Source of the DNA: an uncultured Porphyromonadaceae bacterium | GTDB taxonomy: Bacteria; Bacteroidota; Bacteroidia; Bacteroidales; Paludibacteraceae | Reading direction: 5' to 3' | Assembly: GCA_937898265.1 (NCBI GenBank) | Contig: CALEJM010000022.1 | Span: forward strand, 1 to 9,162 | DNA length: 9,162 bases | Made by a program: the position numbers and the translations under genes | Shown here: piece after piece, positions 1-6,469 of the stretch | How the letters are laid out: each line of letters begins with the position of its first letter | Numbering within the stretch: position 1 is the first letter of the stretch | Notes under the pieces: model-generated | What the model saw: the letters and a program-made list of their open reading frames with translations, nothing else | Databases searched by the model: none | Told to the model about the DNA's origin: nothing

Positions 1-849
1 CGCGTCAATGTGGATGTGGGCAACGTGGGGGGCAAGGGCTGTCTCCGCTTTGCCAACGAGACCACCGTTGAGCCCCTCAACCAACCACACCTCTCCGACC
101 AATGCCCCTTCGAGTTGGACTTCTTCTGTCCTGGCGACGGACTCGATTTCCAACACACCATCGGCACCAACAACGAGAAGTGGGGACAGTCGTTCCAACT
201 CCACCTCTCTACCAACGAGTACCGACTCGTCTACCGCACCCCAGACGATATGGGCCGCTCCTCAATGGGTCAGCTCCCATCGCAGTTCTTCCAACTTGGC
301 AACTGGAACCACCTCGCCATCACCTACGACCGTCACCGCCTGACCGCCTATGTCAACGGCAAGCAAATCTGTGAGGTGACCGACTGCAAGCAGCCTTCTA
401 CCCTCTGGCTGAGTCACGACGAATGGAACGCTTTCCGCAATGCCAACGCCAACGCTGTGACCAATATCATGGTGTGCAACGGCATCGTCCCATTGACTTA
501 TCAGATGGAGCGTCAGAGCAATATCGTGATTCGCACCATCGCCTTTGCCAACGACTCTACCCTTGCGCCTCAAGCTATGACCGCCATCACCCAACTCCGC
601 AACCTCTTGCGTCAGCAGAGCAACATGGTGGTGGCTATCGAGTGTCACGACGACCTCACTCAGTCCGACTCCGTGGCTTTGGAACGCACCCAACTTCAAG
701 CCAACGCCATCGTGGAGCGACTCGTTGCCATGGGTATCCAGGCCGACCGCCTCGTGGCAAAAGGGATGGGCAACAGTGCCCCGCTCGCCAACGACAAGAC
801 CCCACTCGACTGCGCTATAAACCGTCGCGTGGTGATTTCCAAACAGTAA
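1..849 (+). CDS. LamG-like / OmpA-like C-terminal domain protein, 5' partial
   Basis: The reading frame is open from base 1 to TAA at 847-849, so the true start lies outside the window and 282 residues are visible. Residues about 35-165 resemble a concanavalin A/LamG-like jelly-roll domain; the best mark is the strand pair around WNHLAITYD and LTAYVNGKQI (residues 102-123). Residues about 172-282 resemble an OmpA C-terminal peptidoglycan-binding domain: a strand ending in ECHDD (214-218), a helix, then RLVAKGMGNSAP and the closing INRRV motif (273-277). Family knowledge suggests a periplasmic or outer-membrane-anchored protein that holds the envelope to peptidoglycan and may bind glycan through the LamG part. 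The aspartate that contacts diaminopimelate is kept (218), but the usual arginine 15 residues later is Gln233. No signal peptide can be judged because the N-terminus is missing. The gene lies 25 nt before rnr, probably co-transcribed. Confidence 0.8.
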   Translation, partial: RVNVDVGNVGGKGCLRFANETTVEPLNQPHLSDQCPFELDFFCPGDGLDFQHTIGTNNEKWGQSFQLHLSTNEYRLVYRTPDDMGRSSMGQLPSQFFQLGNWNHLAITYDRHRLTAYVNGKQICEVTDCKQPSTLWLSHDEWNAFRNANANAVTNIMVCNGIVPLTYQMERQSNIVIRTIAFANDSTLAPQAMTAITQLRNLLRQQSNMVVAIECHDDLTQSDSVALERTQLQANAIVERLVAMGIQADRLVAKGMGNSAPLANDKTPLDCAINRRVVISKQ

Positions 850-874
850 CAACACTATTCGAAAACTTAACACA

Positions 875-3043
875 ATGAGAAAGAAAACATCATCATCAAA
901 TCGTGGCTCCTCGCGCCGCAGCGACCGCGTAGACAGACAACAGCTGATGACCAGCATCGTGAATCTGTTGAGCTCAGAGCCTAATAAATCATTCAACTAC
1001 AAACAGATCTCCCACGCACTGCAGATGAAGAACGGTCGCCAGAAGGAGGCCGTTGCCGAGGTGCTCTTCGAACTGGAGATGCACGGCATCGTGAGCGAAC
1101 CCGACTTCGGCGTCTATCGCATCAATATGCGTCAGGCGTATGTGACCGGCAAAATCGACAAACAAACCGCCGACCGCAAGACCTACCTCATTCCTGACGA
1201 CGGCGCCGACCGCGTGCTCATCCCTGAGCGCGCTATGAACCGCGCGATGAACGGCGACATCGTGAAGGTGTTGCTGACTCCTCGCCGCAAAGGTCATGAG
1301 CAGGAAGGTGAGGTGGTTGAGGTTCTCCAACGCGCCAAGACAGAGTTCGTTGGAACCCTCGAGATCAAGCATAACTTCGCATTCGTAGTGGTTGACAAAA
1401 AGCAACTGCAACACGATATCTTCGTTCCTATCGACAAGACCAAAGGTGGCAAGAACGGCCAGAAATGTGTGGTTCGCATCACCGAATGGGACAAAGACGA
1501 CCGCAACCCTATCGGCGAGGTGGTAGATGTGCTGGGCGATACCGGCGACAACAACACCGAGATGCATGCCATCTTGGCTGAGTTCGGACTCCCTTACTCT
1601 TATCCAAAAGCCGTTGAGGAAGCTGCCAACCGCATCCCTGCCGAGATTCCTCAGGAGGAGATTGACCGCCGCATCGATATGCGCGACGTGGTGACCTTCA
1701 CCATCGACCCCCGCGACGCCAAAGACTTCGACGACGCACTCTCCATCCGTCAGGTGGGCGACAACGAGTGGGAGGTGGGCGTTCATATTGCCGACGTGAC
1801 CTACTACGTCACCCCAGGCAGCATCATCGACGAGGAGGCCATCAAGCGTGCTACCTCCGTCTATCTTGTGGACCGCACAATTCCAATGCTCCCCGAACGA
1901 CTCTGCAACGAGCTCTGTTCACTCCGTCAAGACGAGGATAAGCTCACCTACTCATGCATCTTCCGCATGAACAACAAAGCCGACATCCTCAGCTACAAGA
2001 TAGCCCGCACCGTGACCCGCTCCAACCGCCGCTTCACCTACGAGGAGGCACAAGAGATCATCGAGAAAGGTCAGGGCGAATATGCCGACGAGATTCTCAA
2101 ACTCAACGAGTTGGCACAAATTCTCCGCACCCAACGTTTCGCCAAGGGCTCCATCGCCTTCGAGCGCACGGAGGTTCGCTTCGAAATCGACGAGAAGGGC
2201 AAGCCTCTGAGCGTCTATTTCAAGGAGTCGAAGGAGGCCAACAAACTCATCGAGGAGTTCATGCTCTTGGCCAACAAGACCGTGGCAATGCATATCGGCA
2301 AGAAGAAAATCGACGGCAAGGAACGCACCTTCGTCTACCGTGTTCACGATGTGCCTAACCCCGACAAACTCAACAACTTCGCTGGGTTCATCAAGAAATT
2401 CGGCTACCGCTTGAAGACCACCGGCAAGAACTACGAGGTGTCGGCAGCCTTGAACCACCTGCTCGACGTGGCAGAGGGTAAGAAGGAGCAGAACCTCATC
2501 GAGACCCTCGCCGTACGCTCTATGGCCAAGGCTATCTACACGACCACGAATATCGGCCACTACGGCTTGGCATTCGACTACTACACCCACTTCACCTCGC
2601 CTATCCGCCGATTCCCAGACATGATGGTTCATCGCCTCTTGACCACCTATCTTGACGGCGGCAAGAGCGTCAACCCTATCCAATGGGAAGACTGGTGCGA
2701 CCACTCATCAAAGATGGAGCAACTGGCTGCCAATGCCGAGCGCGCCAGCATCAAATATAAACAGGTGGAGTATATGAGCGAACGTCTGGGCATGGTGTTC
2801 GACGGCGTTATCTCCGGTGTTACAGAATGGGGCATCTACGTGGAACTCAACGAGAACAAATGCGAGGGCATGATCCCAATCCGCGACCTCGACGACGATT
2901 ACTACGTGTTCGATGAAAAAACTTACTGCATCACCGGACGTCACCACCACCGCTCATATCAGCTGGGCGACCCTCTGAAAGTGAAAGTAGCCCGCGCCGA
3001 TTTGATGCGCAAACAACTCGATTTCGCACTCGTACGCGAATAA
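875..3043 (+). CDS. rnr: Ribonuclease R, 3'-5' exoribonuclease
   Basis: A complete 722-residue RNase II/RNB-family exoribonuclease that degrades structured RNA 3' to 5', releasing nucleoside monophosphates with Mg2+; cytoplasmic. In order: a basic Ser/Arg-rich N-terminus (1-22), a winged-helix segment (about 23-86), two cold-shock-type RNA-binding domains (about 88-220), the RNB catalytic domain (about 260-590) and a C-terminal S1 domain (about 638-722). The catalytic aspartates stand in IDPRDAKDFDD as D278, D284, D286 and D287, the same spacing as E. coli D272, D278, D280 and D281. Y330 (SVYLVDR) matches the base-stacking tyrosine, and SPIRRFPD (575-582) is the conserved RRxxD motif. The protein ends right after S1, without the long lysine-rich tail of E. 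coli RNase R (813 residues). The ATG start is the first in frame after the upstream stop and gives a full N-terminal domain. Its leader is A-rich with no Shine-Dalgarno. RNase R rather than RNase II because of the winged helix. Confidence 0.96.
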   Translation: MRKKTSSSNRGSSRRSDRVDRQQLMTSIVNLLSSEPNKSFNYKQISHALQMKNGRQKEAVAEVLFELEMHGIVSEPDFGVYRINMRQAYVTGKIDKQTADRKTYLIPDDGADRVLIPERAMNRAMNGDIVKVLLTPRRKGHEQEGEVVEVLQRAKTEFVGTLEIKHNFAFVVVDKKQLQHDIFVPIDKTKGGKNGQKCVVRITEWDKDDRNPIGEVVDVLGDTGDNNTEMHAILAEFGLPYSYPKAVEEAANRIPAEIPQEEIDRRIDMRDVVTFTIDPRDAKDFDDALSIRQVGDNEWEVGVHIADVTYYVTPGSIIDEEAIKRATSVYLVDRTIPMLPERLCNELCSLRQDEDKLTYSCIFRMNNKADILSYKIARTVTRSNRRFTYEEAQEIIEKGQGEYADEILKLNELAQILRTQRFAKGSIAFERTEVRFEIDEKGKPLSVYFKESKEANKLIEEFMLLANKTVAMHIGKKKIDGKERTFVYRVHDVPNPDKLNNFAGFIKKFGYRLKTTGKNYEVSAALNHLLDVAEGKKEQNLIETLAVRSMAKAIYTTTNIGHYGLAFDYYTHFTSPIRRFPDMMVHRLLTTYLDGGKSVNPIQWEDWCDHSSKMEQLAANAERASIKYKQVEYMSERLGMVFDGVISGVTEWGIYVELNENKCEGMIPIRDLDDDYYVFDEKTYCITGRHHHRSYQLGDPLKVKVARADLMRKQLDFALVRE

Positions 3044-3069
3044 TCTCCTCCGTACTAAGCAGATACACA

Positions 3070-3102
3070 CCCCGAAAGAATTTTTCTCCTTCGGGGTTTT
3101 TT
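3070..3102 (+). terminator. Intrinsic terminator after rnr
   Basis: CCCCGAA (3070-3076) pairs with TTCGGGG (3090-3096). The stem can extend inward by AGA/TCT (3077-3079 with 3085-3087) across a CC bulge, leaving a five-base loop, and it is followed at once by six T residues (3097-3102). This is a standard Rho-independent terminator 26 nt after the rnr stop. It separates the rnr transcript from the kdsA operon. Confidence 0.9.
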
Positions 3103-3198
3103 GTTGCTGACAACCAACTCAAAAAAAGGCTGACGATTAAACAAACGCCCATCTTTGAAATCAAACTATAAACTAATGCAGAGTTATGGTCTAAAGTA
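3103..3198. other. Non-coding spacer with no recognised element
   Basis: Together with the terminator and promoters this makes a 226-nt gap between rnr and kdsA. The stretch is AT-rich, including an A run near 3120-3127, and shows no coding frame with family resemblance, no tRNA-like fold and no riboswitch motif that I recognise. An AT-rich upstream promoter element is possible but cannot be shown from sequence alone. Confidence 0.5.
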
Positions 3199-3229
3199 TT
3201 AGTAATTTGAAAAAAATATCATAACTTTG
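3199..3229 (+). promoter_or_regulatory. Candidate Bacteroidetes promoter P1 for the kdsA operon
   Basis: TAACTTTG at 3222-3229 is an exact match to the Bacteroidetes -7 consensus TAnnTTTG. TTAG at 3199-3202, 19 nt upstream, is one base off the -33 TTTG element; a perfect TTTG also occurs at 3206-3209 but only 12 nt upstream. Transcription would start near 3233-3236, giving a leader of about 35 nt before the kdsA ATG. This is the first plausible promoter after the rnr terminator. Confidence 0.6.
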
Positions 3230-3262
3230 CCCTTTAATAGGGAGATTATACTTTGACCCTTT
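3224..3262 (+). repeat. Direct repeat ACTTTG(A)CCCTTT upstream of kdsA
   Basis: ACTTTGCCCTTT at 3224-3235 recurs as ACTTTGACCCTTT at 3250-3262, differing by one inserted A. The copies start 26 nt apart, about two and a half helical turns. They overlap the candidate promoter boxes, so they may be a duplicated promoter, an operator pair or chance similarity in a short AT-rich stretch. Confidence 0.55.
3226..3255 (+). promoter_or_regulatory. Alternative promoter P2 overlapping P1
   Basis: The TTTG of P1 (3226-3229) is followed after 19 nt by TACTTTG (3249-3255), a -7 element with one base missing between TA and TTTG. The -33 to -7 spacing suits the consensus. A start near 3259-3261 would leave only about 10 nt before the ATG at 3270. 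Weaker than P1 because the -7 box is imperfect, and the two could not be occupied by polymerase at the same time. Confidence 0.35.
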
Positions 3263-3269
3263 GCAACAC

Positions 3270-4097
3270 ATGGAAAAGGTACGAGAAATAGAGATTAACG
3301 GCCGCTTCACCATCGGTGGAAAGCAACGCTTCGCACTGCTGGCAGGACCCTGTGTCATCGAGACAGAGGAGATGGTGATGCATACTGCCGAGCGACTGAA
3401 AACGATTTGCAACAAACTGGATGTCAATCTAATATTCAAAGCATCATTTGATAAAGCCAACCGCTCTTCACTGGGTTCAAAACGTGGTCCCGGCATGGAA
3501 GAAGGGTTGCGCATTCTCGATAAAGTAAAGCACGAACTCGACCTCCCCGTCATGACCGACGTTCACGAATGTCACCAGTGTCAACCAGTGGCAGAGGTGG
3601 TTGATTTGTTGCAAATTCCCGCTTTTCTCTGCCGTCAAACCGACCTTTTGTTGGCCGCAGCTGCCACCGGCAAGCCTGTCAACGTCAAAAAAGGACAGTT
3701 TATGGCTCCTGCGGACACCAAACAAATCATCGGCAAGTTTGAAGGCTCGGGCCACAACGATGTGATGCTCTGTGAGCGTGGCACATCGTTCGGCTACGGT
3801 CGTCTAGTGGTAGATTTTTCCGGACTGCCGGAGATGCGCTCGTTGGGCTATCCCGTGGTGTTCGACGCCACCCACTCAGTGCAACAGCCTGGCGGAGAGA
3901 TTACCCGTGGCAATCGCGAGATGGTTCCTTACCTCATCAACGCCGCTTGTGCCGTCGGCATCGATGCCCTCTTCGCTGAGGTGCATCCCGACCCCGACCA
4001 CGCCTGGAGCGACGCCGCCAACCAACTTCAACTCGACACGGTGGAGACGGTGCTTCAACGCGCCATCGACATCGACAGTATCACCAAAGCGCTATGA
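3270..4097 (+). CDS. kdsA: 3-deoxy-8-phosphooctulonate (Kdo-8-P) synthase
   Basis: Condenses phosphoenolpyruvate with D-arabinose 5-phosphate to Kdo 8-phosphate, the committed step to the Kdo of the LPS inner core; a cytosolic (beta/alpha)8 barrel. The 275-residue product fits the family. Visible motifs are LAGPCVIETEE (24-34), KASFDKANRSS (57-67), IPAFLCRQTDL (116-126), VNVKKGQF (137-144) and FDATHS (198-203). Cys28, His202, Glu237 and Asp248 match the metal ligands of the Aquifex enzyme (C11, H185, E222, D233), so this is the metal-dependent class, unlike E. coli, which has Asn in place of the Cys. Cys101 and Cys104 form an additional CxxC after TDVHE. ATG 3270 is preferred; an in-frame TTG at 3261 would add three residues but falls inside the promoter repeat. 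First gene of the operon, overlapping kdsD by 4 nt. Confidence 0.95.
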   Translation: MEKVREIEINGRFTIGGKQRFALLAGPCVIETEEMVMHTAERLKTICNKLDVNLIFKASFDKANRSSLGSKRGPGMEEGLRILDKVKHELDLPVMTDVHECHQCQPVAEVVDLLQIPAFLCRQTDLLLAAAATGKPVNVKKGQFMAPADTKQIIGKFEGSGHNDVMLCERGTSFGYGRLVVDFSGLPEMRSLGYPVVFDATHSVQQPGGEITRGNREMVPYLINAACAVGIDALFAEVHPDPDHAWSDAANQLQLDTVETVLQRAIDIDSITKAL

Positions 4098-5074
4098 CAA
4101 CAAGCAACAACATCATAGAACGTGCTCGCGAGGTATTCCGCTCCGAGCAAGAAGAGATAGGTTACGTGCTTAACCATCTCGACGACACCTTCTGCCAAGT
4201 GGTAGACCTCATCCTCCACAGCAACGGCAAGGTGGTCATCTCGGGCATCGGCAAGACGGGTCTCATCGGCCGTAAGATTGCCGCCTCGTTGGCTTCAACA
4301 GGCACACAAGCTATCTTCCTCAACGCTGCAGAGGCACAGCATGGCGACCTCGGCATGGTGTCGCGCGGCGACATCGTGGTGCTCATCTCCAACAGCGGCG
4401 AGTCGGAAGAGATTGTCCGCATGCCCGCTCCGCTGAAACGCCTCGGCTGCACCTTGGTGGCGATGACCGGTATGCCGCAGTCGACCCTCGCTCTGCAGTG
4501 CGACTACGTGTTGAACGTGGGGGTACGCAAGGAAGCCTGCAAAATCGGTCTGGCTCCAACAACCTCCACCACTGCCACCCTCGTGATGGGTGACGCACTC
4601 ACCGTCTGCCTCATGGAGGCGCGCAACTTCCAACCCGAGAACTTCGCCCTCTACCATCCAGGCGGTGCCCTCGGACGCCGCATGCTGACCCACGTCAGCG
4701 AGGTGATGGGCACGGTGATTCCTGCCGTCGACGAAGGCACTTCGCTGCGCGACGTCCTCGTGGAGGTGAGCAGTAAGAAACTCGGCATGACTCTCGTGAA
4801 AGACGTGGCGGGCAACTTCGTAGGCATCATCACCGACGGCGACATACGCCGCATCGTTCAACGCGTGGAGAATTTCCAACAACTGAAGGCCGGCGATTTC
4901 ATGACTCCAGGATTCAAGCGCATCGACAAGACCAAGATGGTCAACGACGCCCTCGACCTCATGAACCGTCATAAAATCACAACTTTGGCGGTGACCGACA
5001 GCGAGGAGGAAAACGCTCCTATCGTCGGCATCCTACATATTCACGACATCTATGGTTTCACTAAAAACAGATAA
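4094..5074 (+). CDS. kdsD: Arabinose-5-phosphate isomerase (SIS-CBS)
   Basis: Interconverts ribulose 5-phosphate and arabinose 5-phosphate, supplying the substrate of the KdsA enzyme encoded just upstream. 326 residues, close to the 328 of E. coli KdsD. The SIS domain spans about 35-190 with GIGKTGLIGRK (51-61), SNSGESEE (99-106), APTTSTT (154-160) and YHPGGALGRR (187-196). Lys54, Glu106, Glu147 and His188 all sit at a constant offset of 5 from the E. coli catalytic residues K59, E111, E152 and H193. Two CBS motifs follow at about 205-260 and 268-326; in relatives these may bind nucleotide or sugar ligands and adjust activity. The start codon shares ATGA with the kdsA stop, indicating translational coupling. 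The name kpsF/gutQ is used for paralogues; the position beside kdsA supports kdsD. Confidence 0.94.
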   Translation: MTTSNNIIERAREVFRSEQEEIGYVLNHLDDTFCQVVDLILHSNGKVVISGIGKTGLIGRKIAASLASTGTQAIFLNAAEAQHGDLGMVSRGDIVVLISNSGESEEIVRMPAPLKRLGCTLVAMTGMPQSTLALQCDYVLNVGVRKEACKIGLAPTTSTTATLVMGDALTVCLMEARNFQPENFALYHPGGALGRRMLTHVSEVMGTVIPAVDEGTSLRDVLVEVSSKKLGMTLVKDVAGNFVGIITDGDIRRIVQRVENFQQLKAGDFMTPGFKRIDKTKMVNDALDLMNRHKITTLAVTDSEEENAPIVGILHIHDIYGFTKNR

Positions 5075-5080
5075 TACACT

Positions 5081-5518
5081 ATGAGAAGATTCTTTACATT
5101 GATATGCTTCATCGGACTTTCCCTCTGCGCCATGGCACAAGAGGGTATCGTGGGTCGTTGGGTGACCATCGACGACAAGAGCGGCGAGCCACGCGGCTTG
5201 GTACGCATCTACAAAGGCTCCGACGGACTCTACTACGGCAAGATTGAGAAACTCTATGTTCCAGAGGAGTATCAAGACGTGGTATGCGAGAAATGTAAAG
5301 GTGCCGACCACAACAAACCTATCGTGGGCATGGTGATTCTCCGCGGCATGAAGGCTGACGGCAACACCCTTTTCGGCGGCTCGCTCCTCGACCCCGAGAG
5401 CGGCAACTTCTACCACGGCAAAATCACCTTGGAGAAAGATGGTCGACTGAAACTGCGCGGCTCCATCGACAAGGCTGGCGTCCTCGGGCGCACCCAATAC
5501 TGGAAAAGAGCTAAATAG
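5081..5518 (+). CDS. Exported DUF2147 family protein
   Basis: A 145-residue secreted protein of unknown function. Residues 1-19 form a signal peptide: positive start MRRF, hydrophobic core TLICFIGLSLC, cleavage probable after CAMA, leaving Q20 as the first mature residue. Cys16 does not stand in a good lipobox (LSLC), so a lipoprotein is unlikely. The mature part fits DUF2147: GRWVTIDDKSG near the start, VRIY, GLYYGKIEKLY, a CxxC (C69, C72), KPIVGMVILRGM, GGSLLDPESGNFYHGKI, and the end GRTQYWKR. The fold is expected to be a small beta-rich, lipocalin-like barrel in the periplasm; this is family-level inference. It starts 6 nt after kdsD, so it is in the Kdo/lipid A operon, which suggests an envelope role. 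No ligand or activity can be assigned from sequence. Confidence 0.85.
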   Translation: MRRFFTLICFIGLSLCAMAQEGIVGRWVTIDDKSGEPRGLVRIYKGSDGLYYGKIEKLYVPEEYQDVVCEKCKGADHNKPIVGMVILRGMKADGNTLFGGSLLDPESGNFYHGKITLEKDGRLKLRGSIDKAGVLGRTQYWKRAK

Positions 5519-5554
5519 CACGACATAACACCCCACCCTAACAACAAAAACATC

Positions 5555-6457
5555 ATGAGCGAAAACCTGATGGCCAACTATGTGTGGCTTATCAACACCA
5601 TCGATTCGGGCGAGTTTACCCTCACCGACATCACAAAGAAATGGGACGCAAGAAATCCCAACCGTCCGCTCTCTGCCCGCACTTTCCACCGCTGGCGCGA
5701 CGCCATCAAAGAGGTGTTCGGCTACGAAATCAAATGTAAGAAAAGAGGTACAGAACACTTCTATTTCATCAACAGAAAGAGCGAGGTACAACGGGAGAGG
5801 ACCGACAGCGCTTCGGAGTTTGTGGTGAGCAGTCTCAGCTTCTCTAACGTGATTGCCGAGAGCGGAGAGGTGCACGATAAGATTATCTTGGAGAGCATTC
5901 CTAAAGGATATCAGTATCTCCAGAGCATCATCGACGGCATCCGACAACAGGCTGTGCTCAACATCACACACAAGAAGTTTGTGTCGACAGAGCCAGAACA
6001 ATACTCGCTTCACCCTTGCGGACTGAAAGTGCACAAACAGCGTTGGTATCTGTTGGCCTACGTGCCGAAACGCCGAGGAATGCGTGTCTTTGCCCTCGAC
6101 CGCATCGTCGACCTCAAGGTGTCGCGCACCAAGTTTGAGTTGACACCAAAGCACATTCATGTGATGGAATACTTTGCCGACTGCTACGGCGTGTTCCACA
6201 TCCACGAAGCGGAGAAAATCGTGATTCAGACCTACGGTGAGATGCCCGAGTATCTCCGCACGCTGCCGCTCCACTGCTCACAAAAGGAGATTGGCGACGG
6301 ACGATTTGAGTTCTTCCTCCGTCCGGAGAAGGACTTCATCAACGAACTCCTCTCTCACGGAGATCAACTCGAAGTGTTGGAGCCAGAGAGTCTGCGCAAT
6401 ACGATGCGCCAACAGATTGGCAAGATGTACCAACGCTACAACAACAACGAAGATTAA
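5555..6457 (+). CDS. WYL domain transcriptional regulator
   Basis: A 300-residue protein with a winged-helix-like N-terminus (about 1-75), in which LSARTFHRWRDAI (39-51) is the likely recognition helix and KCKKRG...FYFIN the wing. A WYL domain follows at about 125-195: LHPCGLKVHKQRWYLLAYV, with the name-giving W164-Y165-L166, then MRVFALDRI with the conserved arginine of the ligand pocket. Residues about 205-290 form the WCX-type C-terminal extension. WYL proteins are generally DNA-binding regulators that sense small molecules or nucleic acid; many sit near defence or DNA-repair genes, but nothing of that kind is here. It starts 36 nt after the DUF2147 gene and ends 12 nt before the HD gene. 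Met1 is used; Met6 is an alternative. Its target is unknown; the operon promoter near 3199-3262 is a candidate by position only. Confidence 0.85.
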   Translation: MSENLMANYVWLINTIDSGEFTLTDITKKWDARNPNRPLSARTFHRWRDAIKEVFGYEIKCKKRGTEHFYFINRKSEVQRERTDSASEFVVSSLSFSNVIAESGEVHDKIILESIPKGYQYLQSIIDGIRQQAVLNITHKKFVSTEPEQYSLHPCGLKVHKQRWYLLAYVPKRRGMRVFALDRIVDLKVSRTKFELTPKHIHVMEYFADCYGVFHIHEAEKIVIQTYGEMPEYLRTLPLHCSQKEIGDGRFEFFLRPEKDFINELLSHGDQLEVLEPESLRNTMRQQIGKMYQRYNNNED

Positions 6458-6469
6458 ACAATAACGACC

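Noticed and set aside
8..343. + strand frame starting with ATG at base 8
   Set aside because: Low-complexity Ser/Thr/Pro-rich translation with no family resemblance; it overlaps the LamG-OmpA frame, which has recognisable domains and is open to the window edge.
3230..3242. Small hairpin CCCT-TTAAT-AGGG in the kdsA leader
   Set aside because: Only four base pairs with no T run; too weak to be an attenuator, and it may arise from the repeated promoter element.
3239..3244. AGGGAG as a Shine-Dalgarno for kdsA
   Set aside because: It lies about 25 nt before the ATG, well outside the working distance, and the other genes here lack Shine-Dalgarno sequences.
3191..3553. Minus-strand frame across the kdsA promoter, considered as a divergent gene
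   Set aside because: Covers the start of kdsA, has no family resemblance, and no promoter element of the right kind precedes it on that strand.
5033..6274. 413-codon open frame on the minus strand opposite the DUF2147 and WYL genes
   Set aside because: No recognisable domain, and it lies opposite two well-supported genes. Strong use of C-ending codons removes stops from the opposite strand, which explains its length; the same holds for the minus-strand frames at 262-996, 989-1786, 1952-2704 and 4295-4972.
5555..6457. WYL gene as a sign of a defence or CRISPR-linked island
   Set aside because: No cas, restriction, toxin or transposase genes are nearby, and the surrounding genes are core envelope synthesis genes with the same codon habit.
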